Positions 23,279 to 34,811 of a DNA stretch of 64,000 bases are shown here, one piece after another (within the stretch, counting starts at the first letter, position 1; each line of letters starts with the position of its first letter). The notes below the pieces were generated by a model. The model made no database searches and had not been told where the DNA came from. It saw nothing but the letters and a program-made list of their open reading frames with translations. A program made the position numbers and the translations under genes. The DNA lies in assembly GCA_027625915.1 (NCBI GenBank), contig JANTQA010000023.1, forward strand, positions 21,638,001 to 21,702,000. Direction: 5' to 3'. This stretch comes from Anaeramoeba flamelloides. Lineage: Eukaryota > Metamonada > Anaeramoebidae.

Positions 23279-23805
23279 GTTGTAGGGTGCCGAAGAGTAC
23301 AGTATGTCCTGCCAAGTACCGAAGAGTGCTATCGAGTGTCTAGGGTTTTTTAATTCTTATTTTTGTTTCGAAAAAAAATGAGTTTCTAATCAAAACAAAA
23401 ATTACAAATAATCTAATTGTGCTTTTCCAGAATTCAAAAGAATACAGTAAAATCAAACAACGGTTTTTTTTTTAAACTTAAGAAAGGAGAAGAAAAAGTA
23501 TTAAATTTATGTTTAATTTCTAAAATTAAAAAAAAACTTATCCACTTTTTTTCAAAAGTTTTCTTATTTATACCATTTCCATTTTTAAAACACAAACTCC
23601 CAAGGAAATTAAAGACATAAAAAAATCTCAAATTAAAGCTTATTTTTTTTCAAATTTTTTTTACATGATTTTTTTTTACTAGAATTTTAATTTAGTGTCT
23701 CAATTTGGGATTTTTATTGTAACTAAAATTTCTTTGAAAGTTTGTGTCTTAAAAGTGGAATTGAATGTATTTGAAAAATAAAAAAAAAAAAACCTAAAGA
23801 CAAAA
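23279..23805. repeat. R3 palindrome inserted in LINE, itself hosting an R1 element
   Basis: Opens with repeated GTGCCGAAGAGTAC / GTACCGAAGAGTGC / GAGTGTCTAGG motifs. A diverged copy of hairpin element R1 (arms around 23574-23645 and 23690-23776) lies within it. LINE sequence resumes at about 23806. Confidence 0.5.
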
Positions 23806-24475
23806 ACAATTAAAAATGGAAGGGATCTACTACCATAGTAAAATTAAGAAAATTCACAAATTACCTAAATAGATATACTAATGCTTTTGATAAGAATAAA
23901 ATAAATAAATAAAAAATTGCAACTTTTCCAAAAATATTTCTATTTAGGAATAGATGAAGATATTGATCATTTTCTTTGGGATCGTGTCATCAAGTGCTGT
24001 AGAGTGCCTAGGTTTTTTTTAATTTATGAAATAAATAGAAAATTAAATAAAAGTTCTGTTTATTTCAAAAATTTAAAAAAATCTAACGACAACCAATCAT
24101 CTGAAAAAAATCTTAAATTTTGGAAGGGCTCTGCTCCCATCTTAAAACTCAGAAATTTCAAAATTATCTAAATAGATATTCTTAAGTTTATGATAAGAAT
24201 AAAACAAAAACAAAATTTTGCAATTTTGGTAAAAAATATTTAAACCTAGATACAGATGAAGATATCGATCATTTTTTATGAGACTGTCTATTCTATAAAG
24301 AAAATCGAATAATTTAGATTAAAGAATTTATAGCAAAAATAATCAAAAATATTGAAGAATAAATATTTTGATATTATTCAAAATTAAGAATCGTTATTTG
24401 TCTACTAATTAGTTAATGATAAAGAAAATTAATACTCTTTATTGAAAATTCTAAACAAAAATTTAGAAATTCGGG

Positions 24476-24835
24476 AAGTGCCATAGAGTGTCTAGCTTTT
24501 TGATGAGGTTTTCTGTTTTGTATTTAAAGTGTTCTAGGTTTTTTTGAGGTTATCTATTTTATTTCGACAATCTATTGATTTTCGTTAGGTTTTTTTTTAC
24601 TTTAGAAATAAACCGAAAATTTATTAAAATTTTCGGTTTATTTTAAAAAGTAAAAAAAACCTAGAACACTTCACAAATAAAATATAAAACCTCAAAAAAC
24701 CTAGAACACTTCACAAATAAAGAGAAAAATCAAGAAAACCTAGCTGTGATTTTTTTTAAGATTAAAGAAAGAAAAAGAAAATTTATAAAATTTTCTTTTA
24801 ATTCCATGAATTAAAAAAAAAATAATGACTGATTA
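24476..24835. repeat. R3 palindrome in LINE 3' UTR
   Basis: Starts AGTGCCATAGAGTGTCTAG. Central perfect mirrored arms AAACCGAAAATTTATTAAAA / TTTTCGGTTTATTTTAAAAA flank a short loop. It sits at the same LINE position as the insert at 9922-10329. Confidence 0.65.
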
Positions 24836-25104
24836 GAGGAAATTAATTTCCTCTCTTCAGTACATAGTGTATATATAAATAAAGGATACAATTTCAGCTG
24901 ACTATTTTTTTTTCATGTTTTGGGTATTCTCTTTTTTTTGGATTCTTAGTTCACCCAATAATAGGAAAAAAAGGTGCCAAAAAAATAAAGAATGATCATA
25001 ACTTTACAATCTATTACTTTGAAATCTCTCTTTGTAAAAAGGAAAAATAAGGAAAATGAAGGGTTTTTTTTTCTCATTTATTCTGAAAATGTCAGTATCC
25101 GAAT

Positions 25105-25790
25105 TTAAGACTCGTTTACCATTTGAATTCTATCAATTAACCGATACCAATCATTTTTAAGATAATTTTTTGAAGGAAATTTAATTATTTGATATTTTAG
25201 ATTTGAATGGAATTTCTTTTTTTTTGATAAATACAAAACAAAAAAAATTATGTTAGTGAATGTCTTTGATATGAAAATGCCGAGGTATTTATTGAAAGGT
25301 ACTTGTTTTTCATGAATAAAATTCATTGAATAATAGGATTTGTTGAAAAATAATCAAAATCAATTTGAATATCTTTTTGTTTCAGATCTTCAATTTAAAA
25401 AAAATATTTTCTTGGGAAAACAAAAACCATAATAAAAAATTTAAAACTATTAATTGTATTTTTTTGTTTCAGCAGTTAAATAAAAATATATGAAATAAAA
25501 ATTAATAATGATTTTGTTTTTAACAAAAAATTAAAATTCCAAATTCCAACTAAACAAACTATAAATAGTCAAATGAAAAAATACATTATAATCTAGAATT
25601 AAAGTTTTTTTAAAAAGGTGGTTATTCCTTGAAAAGTTAAATAATCAAAAAGAGAAATTTCAATTCTTTCAAAATGTTCGATTACAAAAAAAACATTTGT
25701 TATTTTGAGAGTCGAATTTTCTACAAAATGTAAAGTTAAGAAAACAAAAAAAAAAAAAAAAAAAAAGATAACAATCCATTCAAAACTCAA
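25105..25790 (-). pseudogene. Coding fragments, broken or intron-split gene of unknown family
   Basis: Three minus-strand stretches look coding. They are 25790-25599 (with ITNVFFVIEHFERIEISLFD), about 25400-25327 (LKQKDIQIDFDYFSTNPIIQ, ending in TGA) and 25326-25105 (ATG, KQVPFNKYLGIFISKTF to NDWYRLIDRIQMVNES, ending TAA). The last two abut in different frames with no obvious splice sites between them, which points to a decayed gene, although introns may explain the other gap. Third-position usage is varied and coding-like. No domain recognised. Confidence 0.35.
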
Positions 25791-25929
25791 TTTTTAGTTA
25801 GTGATAACATGTTACTGAAAAAACCTCAAATAATTTAAATAATTCCTTTAGTACTGCAAATCTATTTTTGAAAATATTTTAAATTCATACAACCAAATAT
25901 CGAATCGGATGAAGGATTCATAATATCTA

Positions 25930-26130
25930 ATTTTTTTTTTTTTTTTCATAGCAATACATAATGCGCAACAATATATTGTGAAATGATGTTTTACCATAAA
26001 TTATTTCTTGAGTTGATTACAAAGGGTTGGTAAATTTTTCAACCAAATCAAAACAAAATTCAATAAGAGTATTGATCTATTTATAGTAATTTTAAAAAAG
26101 TGATCAAAAAATAGTTTATAAAAAATATAT
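25930..26130. other. AT-rich spacer
   Basis: No feature recognised between the fragments at 25105-25790 and the MITE at 26131. Confidence 0.4.
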
Positions 26131-26316
26131 TTAAGGGACTAATCTCTATTAAATATTTTTACCTAAATTTAATAGAGATTGAGAAAATTTTTTGCCAATT
26201 ACTTAGATTTGAAAAATCCTGTTTATTTTCAATATTAAAAATATTTCTAGATAAGGAATCCTTATTTAGAAATTGGTCAAAAAAAAAAAAAAACATAATA
26301 GGGACTAGTCCCTTAA
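26131..26316 (+). mobile_element. TTAA MITE, best-preserved copy
   Basis: TTAAGGGACTAATCTCTATT at the left, AATAGGGACTAGTCCCTTAA at the right. The ends are inverted repeats with G/A differences, bounded by TTAA. The interior matches the copy in the C2 gene intron almost base for base apart from an A-tract. Confidence 0.8.
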
Positions 26317-26955
26317 AACTTCCAATAAACTTCAATAGAATTATTTTTGAGCCTCTTGTAAAAACTTTTCAAGTCACACTTTTTTATAAAGACTATTGAT
26401 TTAATTTTAGTTCTTTTTTGTTCATTTTTTTGTTAAAAATTCCACTGTTTTGAAGATGGTTTTTTTTAATCAACTCCAATATATCAACTTATAAACATGA
26501 TATCTTCAATAAAGAATTTGATTAATATAATTGATTTGATAATAATGAAAAATTCATAAGATTTCAAAAAAAATTTTTTTAAAAAATGATAATTTGTTTT
26601 TGTTTTCAAAAAGTTGCCTACTTCAAATTACTTTTTTTGGTAAAATCAAGTTTTATGTTAAAAAAAATATTTTCGGGAAAAGGTATAGTTATTTGCAAAA
26701 GAAATTACACCTAAATGAAGAATTGCATTCGTGTGTATTATCGGCTTTAAGACTGAAAAGTCTATTATAAAAATACTATTTACCAATTTATAATATTAAA
26801 ACCATTAAAAAATAAAAAAAAAAAAAAACATTATTTATCATTCTAATGAAAAAAAATAAATGAAAAACTATTAAAATCCATAATTCAAATAATCAAAATA
26901 AAAAAATATGAATTAATTTATCCCAAAAATATAGTGCGAAGTTTATAATCATAAA

Positions 26956-29289
26956 ATGGTCGGAAATTCCGAAAAGATTGGAGAAAGTTTAATTGGAATG
27001 AGAGGCTTTTTAGACTATGGTGTTTTGGAAGGAGCATTAGTCCGAAACACAACTGAAAAAACGAAATCCGGATCAAGTGGAATTGTTCAAAAGTATAATA
27101 AAAAAATTGATGGTTGCTCGATTGTTGGGCTAGTTGAAGTAGGGAATTACCCACCACATCAGCAATATGGTGATATTGTGATTTTAAAGCCAGGAAGGAA
27201 CTATATTGGGGTCCACATTAGCCGATGTACCAACTTAAGAAGTGCAGATCCAAATGGCTTTTCTGATCCGTTTGTTATCGTGGAATTTGGGGGATTTAAA
27301 CAAAGAACAAAAATAATCTATAGGTCCCTCGATCCGATTTTTGAGGAAACCCTCTATTTTGAATTAAAAGTGGGTGTTTTAAATGAACAGAACATTGGGA
27401 ATAAGGGAAACCTCAAAGTTATGGTCTTTGATGATGACGAAGCAGGAGACGATTTCCTCGGTTCTTGTGAAATTGATTTAAAAGAAATTGTGAATTCTTC
27501 TGAGAGTAAAGTTGGTAATGGCTTTAATCAATGCACAAGTCGAGTTTATAAGCCCAAATTAACTTTATTTGCAAATGGGGAAGAAACTGAGCAATTAATT
27601 GAACTGAAGGTCTGGTTTCAACCGGATGTCCCAAAGGAATTTACCTTTCAGAATTTGAATAAAAAAGTGAAAAAAAAACAATTGTCCAAGGTATATCGAG
27701 AACGTGAAGCCATATGGAGGCAAAAGATCCCAAAGGGTAATTTGGAAATGGGGGGCTTTGAAATAGCAGGGGCCGACGAAGACTATTATGAGCATTTCAT
27801 CCCCACTTATATGTCAAAAATCACTTTACCCAAAGAACTCCGAGACAGAAGGGTAATTGCGAGAACGATCAAATGCTTTACCTTTGAAAATGATGAGATC
27901 ACGTTTGGTGGCAGAAGAGATGTGTGGTGTTCTCCAAATTTCTTTTTGTCTTTAATGAAGGGGTCTGCAGAAGAGCATGCTGCCTTACAAGTGTCAATGT
28001 TAATAAGCTTAGAAATCGATGCATATCTTTGCCAGGGGAAGACAAAAACTGGTGGCGAGCATTATTGGGTGATGGTTAGAGAGGTTGAGGGTAATGTCAC
28101 CTTTTGCGAATGTTCAACTGCTAAAAAGTATTTGTTGGAAGGCAAATGGGAAGGATCAATTGAGGAAGACAGTGACGAACTTGAAAATCGAAAATATAAA
28201 AAAAAAGACAAAAAAAAAAAAAAAAAAAAAAATGAGATTTTAAACAAAAAAAAAAAAAATAAAAAAAAATATAAAACATTAAGTGAAAGTGGCGATGAAA
28301 GCCAAGATGACATTTTAAATGAGAAAGAAATGGAAACAGAAAACTCCAGTGATTTGGAAAAAAACAAAATTCGATTAGATAACAGTAGTGACGAAGATCA
28401 AGACAAGATTGGAAAAGAAGAAATGGAAATTAAAGATGAATTAATAATTCCATACATGACCTTAGAAATTATTGCCAATCATAAAAACCTATGGGCAAAT
28501 ATTCAGGACACATTAGACCCAGCACAAATCCTATATGATCTGGAAGATAAGAAGAAATGGTTACCCTTCGTTGATGAAAAAGATGGATTTGATAAAGCCG
28601 TAAAGCCATTTTATAAAACAATCAGATTGGGCCCAAAGATACCTGAAGGTAGAGCACAGCTTTTTGCAAATAGGATTAGAAAAGAAGTTATTGCAGGGTA
28701 TACCAATTTCAGACATGGCAAGAATTTGAAGACAATATTTTTGAAAAAATTCACCCCAGTAATTGAATCTGGTCTTGATTATTATGAAAAAAGGGAACTT
28801 AAAGTTATAACCGAAGAAGATGAGCAAAGTTATAAAATTTGGAGAGGTAAAATTGCAGAACTATGTCCACAGGGTTATCGATTTAATGCATATACCATTA
28901 ATTTTAATTATACCGATCCAACAAGAATTAGAAATTATATAATGGAGAAATATGATTTCCAGCAAGATGAAAGTATCGATACAGTTTTCGCCTGCGGGGT
29001 GTATGTGCGTGGATATTACGGTAGAGTTTCTTCAGTTTGGATAATGTTATGCGTCATGACTGTTTTACCAAAAATTTTAGATGAGCAAGAAGAAGTGGGC
29101 AAAAAAGTTAGAAACAAAAGTAAAAAGAAAGTCAAGCACAAAAATACTGAAAAGGGAAACGAGGACGAGAAAAAATCAAATAAAACTTCAAAGAAGAAAA
29201 AGAAGAAAAATAAAAAGACAAAGGGTGACTTTATTTCAATTGCGTCAAACGATGAATCCGATTCAGAAAAAGATGAATTAAAAAAATAA
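26956..29289 (+). CDS. CC2D2-family protein: C2 plus transglutaminase-like domain
   Basis: 777 aa, ATG to TAA, no intron. Residues 83-220 form a C2 domain with a full set of calcium-loop aspartates (D98, D104, D159, D161, D165/166). Residues 320-400 resemble the peptidase-like (TGL) domain of CC2D2A: FFLSLMKGSAEEHAALQVS, then EHYWVMVREVEGNVTFCE. The catalytic Cys position is not Cys (EEHAAL), as in CC2D2A, so the fold is probably inactive. A Lys/Glu/Asp-rich linker (about 405-495) is followed by the CC2D2 C-terminal region (NLWANIQ, YRFNAYTINFNYTD, GVYVRGYYGRVSSVWIM) and a basic Lys-rich tail. CC2D2A acts at the ciliary transition zone; this shorter protein lacks the long N-terminal part, so its exact role is inference. 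It supports a flagellated stage in the organism's ancestry. Confidence 0.8.
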   Translation: MVGNSEKIGESLIGMRGFLDYGVLEGALVRNTTEKTKSGSSGIVQKYNKKIDGCSIVGLVEVGNYPPHQQYGDIVILKPGRNYIGVHISRCTNLRSADPNGFSDPFVIVEFGGFKQRTKIIYRSLDPIFEETLYFELKVGVLNEQNIGNKGNLKVMVFDDDEAGDDFLGSCEIDLKEIVNSSESKVGNGFNQCTSRVYKPKLTLFANGEETEQLIELKVWFQPDVPKEFTFQNLNKKVKKKQLSKVYREREAIWRQKIPKGNLEMGGFEIAGADEDYYEHFIPTYMSKITLPKELRDRRVIARTIKCFTFENDEITFGGRRDVWCSPNFFLSLMKGSAEEHAALQVSMLISLEIDAYLCQGKTKTGGEHYWVMVREVEGNVTFCECSTAKKYLLEGKWEGSIEEDSDELENRKYKKKDKKKKKKKNEILNKKKKNKKKYKTLSESGDESQDDILNEKEMETENSSDLEKNKIRLDNSSDEDQDKIGKEEMEIKDELIIPYMTLEIIANHKNLWANIQDTLDPAQILYDLEDKKKWLPFVDEKDGFDKAVKPFYKTIRLGPKIPEGRAQLFANRIRKEVIAGYTNFRHGKNLKTIFLKKFTPVIESGLDYYEKRELKVITEEDEQSYKIWRGKIAELCPQGYRFNAYTINFNYTDPTRIRNYIMEKYDFQQDESIDTVFACGVYVRGYYGRVSSVWIMLCVMTVLPKILDEQEEVGKKVRNKSKKKVKHKNTEKGNEDEKKSNKTSKKKKKKNKKTKGDFISIASNDESDSEKDELKK

Positions 29290-30560
29290 AATTTTCCAAT
29301 TGTTATCAATTACTTTGATTATTATTATTAATTTTTTTTTTTTTTGTTATTTAATTATTTTATCAATTTGAAGAGATGTAAAGTTGGTTTTATTTGTTTG
29401 GTTATGAAATCAATGTGTAAAAATTTATTGATTTTTTTCGAATTTTTTTTATTTTTTTTTTTTTTATTCTCAAAATTTCTTTGGATCATAAATAGCAATT
29501 ATAAATAAATGTGTCCTTAATAAAATTAAGCACTATTTTTTTCTGACTAATATTTTTCGAAATCTAGCTTATAACTTAATTCAATTAAACACTGAGATAA
29601 AATTTTTTCGAATAAAAACAATCTCAAATTTTGAATATCGAAAATATTTTTTGAAATTACTGTGCACTTTTTTATATTTTTTAGTTGAAGAATTGGGGTT
29701 GAGAAAATTTTGAAATCAAAGAATAAGTTAATATCTTAAATTAGAATATTTTTCCAGAGAGTTTATCTTTTTGTTTAAATAACTTTTTTTTTAATTTTAG
29801 CATTTAAAAATAAAAAAACATTTGAAGAACAAATTATCCCCTTTTGTGAAAAGAAAATTCCCATAATTTAGAATTTTTTTTAGTAAATGAGTTAAAATAA
29901 GATTGTGTATATAAAAATATACATAATTTCAACTTTGAATTTAATGATTTTGGCTACAAATGTTTTCAAGAAAAAGTTAGATGGAAACTTTATTTATTTT
30001 TATTTTTTCATTTAGTTTTTTTAATTTTTTTAATGGAAGGTATTTGATCAGTTTTTCATTTTTAGTGTTTTTTGTGGTCGTAGGGAAATATAATCTTTTC
30101 ATTTTTTTTTAATAAAAAAAATAAATTACTAGAATATTCAACACATATTTTGATAGAGTTGTTGTGACTTTGGAATATATTAGATTGGAAAGGCATTCAA
30201 TCTTGTCAAAAATTATGAGAATATAATAGTTGTTGCGAAAATATCATCTATTTAAGAATAAGTGGTTATTAAACCAAGTAATAGATTAATGATTATAGTT
30301 TATTTTGTGGTGAATTTGTTAAGATTGTTAGAAAATTCTTATTGCCTTAAATGTAGGCAATAAAACATTTCTTTTTTCAATAATAATATTATGTTAGTTA
30401 AATAAAAAATTTTTTAGCTATGGAGTCTCATTTTAATTGAAGAAAGATAACAAAATATTTGTGTTTTGTCGAATAGTTTTCTTGAAATATATTCTTAATT
30501 TTAAGATTGGAGACCCCTTTTTCAATTTAGCAAAGTTTTTATTAATTTATTTTTCCTTTA
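29290..30560. other. AT-rich spacer, nothing recognised
   Basis: 3' flank of the C2/TGL gene. No coding-like frame or repeat family identified. Confidence 0.4.
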
Positions 30561-30741
30561 ATAGTATTAATCTCTATTAATTTTTTTTACCTAAATTTAA
30601 TAGAGATTCAGAAATTTTTTTGCAAATTATTTAGATTTGAAAACCTCTGTTTATTTTCAATATTAATCATATTTCTTGATATGGAATCCTTATATAGAAA
30701 TTGGTCAAAAAAAAAATAATAATAGAGAATAGTTACTTGTA
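30561..30741 (+). mobile_element. TTAA MITE, degraded third copy
   Basis: The interior matches the copies at 22201 and 26131 (ATTTAGATTTGAAAACCTCT, GAAATTGGTCAAAAAAAAAA), but both termini have lost the TTAAGGGACT ends. An older relic. Confidence 0.65.
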
Positions 30742-30888
30742 AAGTATTCACTATAAGATCGCCTATTTGTATGTAGGTTTTCTGTTTATTCAGAAACGCA
30801 ATTGATTGTCAGAATATATTAGATAACTTTGTCATATGTCGGCACTTGGGGACACTTTCCTAATTTCTATTTAAATTATGGATATTAA

Positions 30889-31439
30889 TTATCCAAGTTT
30901 TGACTGGATAATTCTAACAAGTACAATAGGCCAATTCATAAATTGAGTTGATTTTTGTCCTAATTTCAATTCGAAAGATTTAACTGTCAAAAACGTTTTG
31001 AATGAGTCAGAAAATTTCTTTAAAGGGCCAGTAGTTCTAGGAAACATAATTGCTATTTTTGATAAAAATAACCCCATAGTGTGGTTTTTGTGACTTATTA
31101 AGAAAATAATTAATTATCTTAAATAATGTTGATTAGGGGAATTCAATATATGACACTCAGATTGTAATTTTTACCTGGTACCAATCTACCTTTATTAATT
31201 CTCCAAAAGTTGTATTAGGGTCAGAACCAGTTTTAATGTACAAACTTTTATTAAAATTTAAGTAACAAAAAAAGGTCCAAATTCGTACACATTTTTTGGA
31301 TTTTTTTTTTATAGATACTTTCAAAGGAGTTAAATTCATAACAAAATCTGAAATTTGGGGTCAGGCCATTAGGGTAAAAAGTAATTTTCTGAAATAGAAA
31401 AAATAAAATTTGGTAATTTTTATGAATACCTTCAGCCAA
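30889..31439 (-). other. Coding-like fragments, possible exons
   Basis: Minus-strand frames with coding character: about 31392-31260 (KITFYPNGLTPNFRFCYEF, after a TTTCTATTTCAG acceptor), 31258-31172 (SLYIKTGSDPNTTFGELIKV, ending at CAG|GTAAAA) and 31077-30889 (MGLFLSKIAIMFPRTTGPLK to a TAA). The first two are in different frames. Either an intron-rich small gene or a decaying one; family unknown. Confidence 0.3.
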
Positions 31440-31455
31440 TCAAAAACTAATCAAT

Positions 31456-31643
31456 CTTTAATTCTTGATAGATCTTCAAATATCAACAATCAAAAAAGGG
31501 GGTATTTATAGAAAAAAAGAAAAAAGACCAACTCGATTTTTCATTTGAATGGTTAGAGTATATTATTTTGAATACAACAATGTTCGTTCTGAACTGTCGA
31601 TCTTTTGTACTTTTTGAGATCTCGAAGATTTTTTGATTTTTGT
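31456..31643 (+). other. Coding-like exon candidate
   Basis: Open frame with varied codons reading KDQLDFSFEWLEYIILNTTM then FVLNCRSFVLFEISKIF and a TGA. No start in context, so it would be a terminal exon. Unassigned. Confidence 0.25.
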
Positions 31644-31649
31644 TTTTTC

Positions 31650-34600
31650 TATTTCATAAATTGAGTTATTTTTTTCTCAAATATGCAACAAAATCCTAAC
31701 TTTATCAAATTTAGAACGTTGCAAAATAACCACAAAGTAATTAAAATTGAATCAGATTGATTGTATACTTAAAGAAAACAATTTATTTAATCATAGAATA
31801 AATTTACCCATTAATAATTGAAATTAGAGAAATGAAATATTAATTGTTTTTTTGTAATTGGTTTTTTTTTTTATTGATACTCTTTTTGGATTTATTTTTC
31901 TTCTTTTGAATTTTTTGTCAAAGAGATACAATGAATTTTTTTTTTTGTTATTAGAATTTTGTCATTGATAATTTTACAAACTCATTTTTTTGAATAGAAT
32001 TTTTGACAAAGAGATCATATAAATTTTTTTGTTATTTGAATGTTAACTACAAAAAGTATCGCAATTCCACAATATCTTTTTTAGTTCAAAGTTAATCCTT
32101 GAATATGGAGAGAATATTCCGTAAATGGCTAGAGCAAAAATGTTTATTTTTGGGAAATTTTTTTTACACAAATAATTTTACTATAATCCCAAATTTGTGC
32201 CTTAATTTGGAATTTTTTTTATAACTTATTATTCTTTGAAAGTTTGTTTTGTAAAAGTAGAAATGACGATAATTATATATACTTTTCCGAGTTAATTTAA
32301 CTTAATAGATGAAAAATGTTAATAAATATACTTGGGGCAATCTGGTCTCTATTTTTAAGAATTGAAATATTAAAATAATAGTGTAGTACAATTAAAAAAG
32401 AAAATTCAAAAAAAATTTACTGCATATTGAAATTATTTAATAAAGTAAAAAAATATTATTACAACAAAAGTCCAAATTTACTTTTAATGCTATTTCCAGA
32501 ACTGAATTATTGTTTTAAAAGTTAGATCTATTTTCCTCATTTTTGAAAAGTTCAATTTTCAACATATTTTAAATTATTTATAAAAAAAATATTTTTTTAT
32601 TGGAGAAGAACAGAATTTTATGACCTGTGAGAGAAGTGGGGCAAATTATAGTTTGAAAATAAAAAACACCAAGTATCTAAAATAACCCATTATATATACA
32701 ATACATCATGTTTAAAAAATATTTCCAAACATTATATTAAACTTGAAAAAAAATATAATTATTTGATTCAAAGAATTGTTCATATTCATTTTTTTTTTTT
32801 TTTGAACCAAAAAAAAATCAGAGAAAAAGCACTTAACTATTATCTTAAAATTATTTAATATACTTTTTTAAAAATTGGAAAATTCAACTTTAAACACAAA
32901 GCAATAGTTTCGACTTTAATTATTTTTTAATATTCATTATCAATATAAACTTAATTATTACAATAAGTTGTAAATAATTTCAATAATAAAAATATTAATA
33001 TACTTTACTTTTATTTCTGAATTATCTTAATTTTTTCAAACAAATAAAACTAATTCAAATTAATAATTCTGATAATGATAAAAGTTATTTTTAATAATAA
33101 TAGTTCCTTCTTTATTATTTGAATATTGAAAAAAAAATATTGTCTAATCTTTTTAAATTTCTTAAAATTGAATATATTATTGAAAAAACAACTAAACTTT
33201 TTTTTTTTCTGATCTTTAAAGATTCATGTATTTGTTTTATTATTCTTGTAGTTTTAAAATAAGAGACAGTGTTTAAATATTATCTTCCTATATTAACTTG
33301 CAGAAATTCCTAAAAGTTGGATTTCCACATAATAATAAGGTTTTGAAAATTATTCTTTTTATTTTTAAACACAATATTTAAAAATGGGATCGAATCATAT
33401 TTACTGAGAGATTAATTAGTAAAAATTGAATATTTTTAAAAATGTTAATTCGTTACTCTTAAAGATTATAAAATAATTATTTTATTAAATAAAACTGATT
33501 CTTTGTTAAAATAAGTTCTTTATAGCCTTGGGGTGATAATAATTACTAAAGCTGCAAATTCTTCTAACTTAATTAAAAATCTTTCTTTCAACAAACTGGT
33601 TGATTTTTGCATAAAAATTGACCTGATATAAGATAATATGTAACTGTAGTTAATTGAATTTTTTCTGAAAAGTGAAACTTGATGTTCAATACAATCCCCT
33701 TTTTAGAAAAAGAAGCTTCAGATACTATGAGAAGAGATCGAAAAAGGATTTAAGATAATTTGACATTTGCTTGGGAATTTTTATTTTTGTTGAAAGTGTA
33801 ATTTCACTTTTTTTTTTTCTCATCTTTTTTTTGTTTTTTTTTTTTCACTAAAGCATATTTGGAAGATTAACAAGCATTTATTAAATTTAATATTAAACAA
33901 TGACATCAATAATTAGCAGACGTAAAGATAATTATTTGTTTTTGGGGTAAAATTGGAAGTTTTCTATTGGAATGAAAAATACAAAAATGAAAAATTAAAT
34001 AATTAAATTTTTAATTTTCAAAATTAAAATACAGTCAGTTCCAATCTGTTTAACTTGGGGTTATTTTATGATATTTTTTTTTTTTTTTACTGGTTAGACC
34101 TTTATTTTGAAAGAAATCTCTAAATTATACAAATTATTTCATTGTCAGCTTTTTTACAAATAATATATAGATAATTTGAAAGTGATCTATTAATTTATTT
34201 TATAAAAAATTGTTCATTTTGAAAAGTTATTTATCTTAATAAGAATAACATGGTTTATTTTTTACTTCATGATATATGCGATTTAACTCAAACTTGGAAA
34301 AATTTTTTAATTAAAAATAAAGTATTGGATTCGTTATGTCACCTTTTGAGAGATAAATTTAATTGTTCTAATAACAAAACAAAAACAAAAAGAAAAAAAA
34401 ATGTTCTGTAATCAATAACTCATTATCCCGATTTATATATATATAGATAGATAGATAGATTAATACATTAATATCTGCCTTTATTATTTTGATTTGGAAA
34501 CAATGTTTTTGTTTTTAAAATCGTTTTGGTACTGGAATAATAGAAAAAGTAATATTGTTGGAAGTGATATAAGATGATACTGAGGAGTTCAAAGATGATG

Positions 34601-34811
34601 ATTAATATCATCTTAGTTATAGAATAGTATCATTTATTTGTATCCGGAAGTGGATACAAAATTAAGAATTTTTACTGGTTATTTTTGAACAAATAAAACT
34701 ATATAAAATGCTCTCTATTTTTGGAAATCATGATCTAACTTGACAAAAAAAAAACAATAACAAAAAAAAACTTCAAAAAATATAATTTGTTTTTTTTTTT
34801 TTTTTATTTTT
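31650..34811. other. Long AT-rich region with decayed repeats
   Basis: Holds half of an R1 hairpin element (about 32165-32275), the R8 copy at 32490-33230, a lone R1 left end near 34032 (ACAGTCAGTTCC), and a (TAGA)n tract at 34442-34461. No gene seen. Confidence 0.45.
32490..33230. repeat. Dispersed repeat R8, copy 2
   Basis: Collinear, diverged match to 14430-15230. Shared blocks include TTGATTCAAAGAAT and CAAATAAAACTAATTC. Class unknown; no terminal repeats identified. Confidence 0.45.

Larger units (their letters stand above)
22950..24870 (+). mobile_element. Composite of two LINE 3' fragments broken by repeats
   Basis: LINE ORF text is recognisable by comparison with 34929-35456: NENINWK and LIINSS at 23120-23280, then DEDIDHFLWD at 23950-23985. 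A second, overlapping fragment at 24092-24475 repeats the FWKGSAPILKLRNF to IIFYE region and the 3' UTR, with the extreme 3' end at 24836-24870. R3 palindromes sit at 23279-23805, 23986-24091 and 24476-24835. The LINE frames have many stops and are dead. Confidence 0.6.

Noticed and set aside
24092-24475. Second LINE fragment as a continuation of the first
   Set aside because: It repeats LINE sequence already present at 23806-23985, so it is a separate overlapping copy and not the downstream part of the same one.
28062-28367. Antisense ORF rich in Phe/Ser
   Set aside because: Mirror of the Lys-rich linker of the C2/TGL gene on the other strand.
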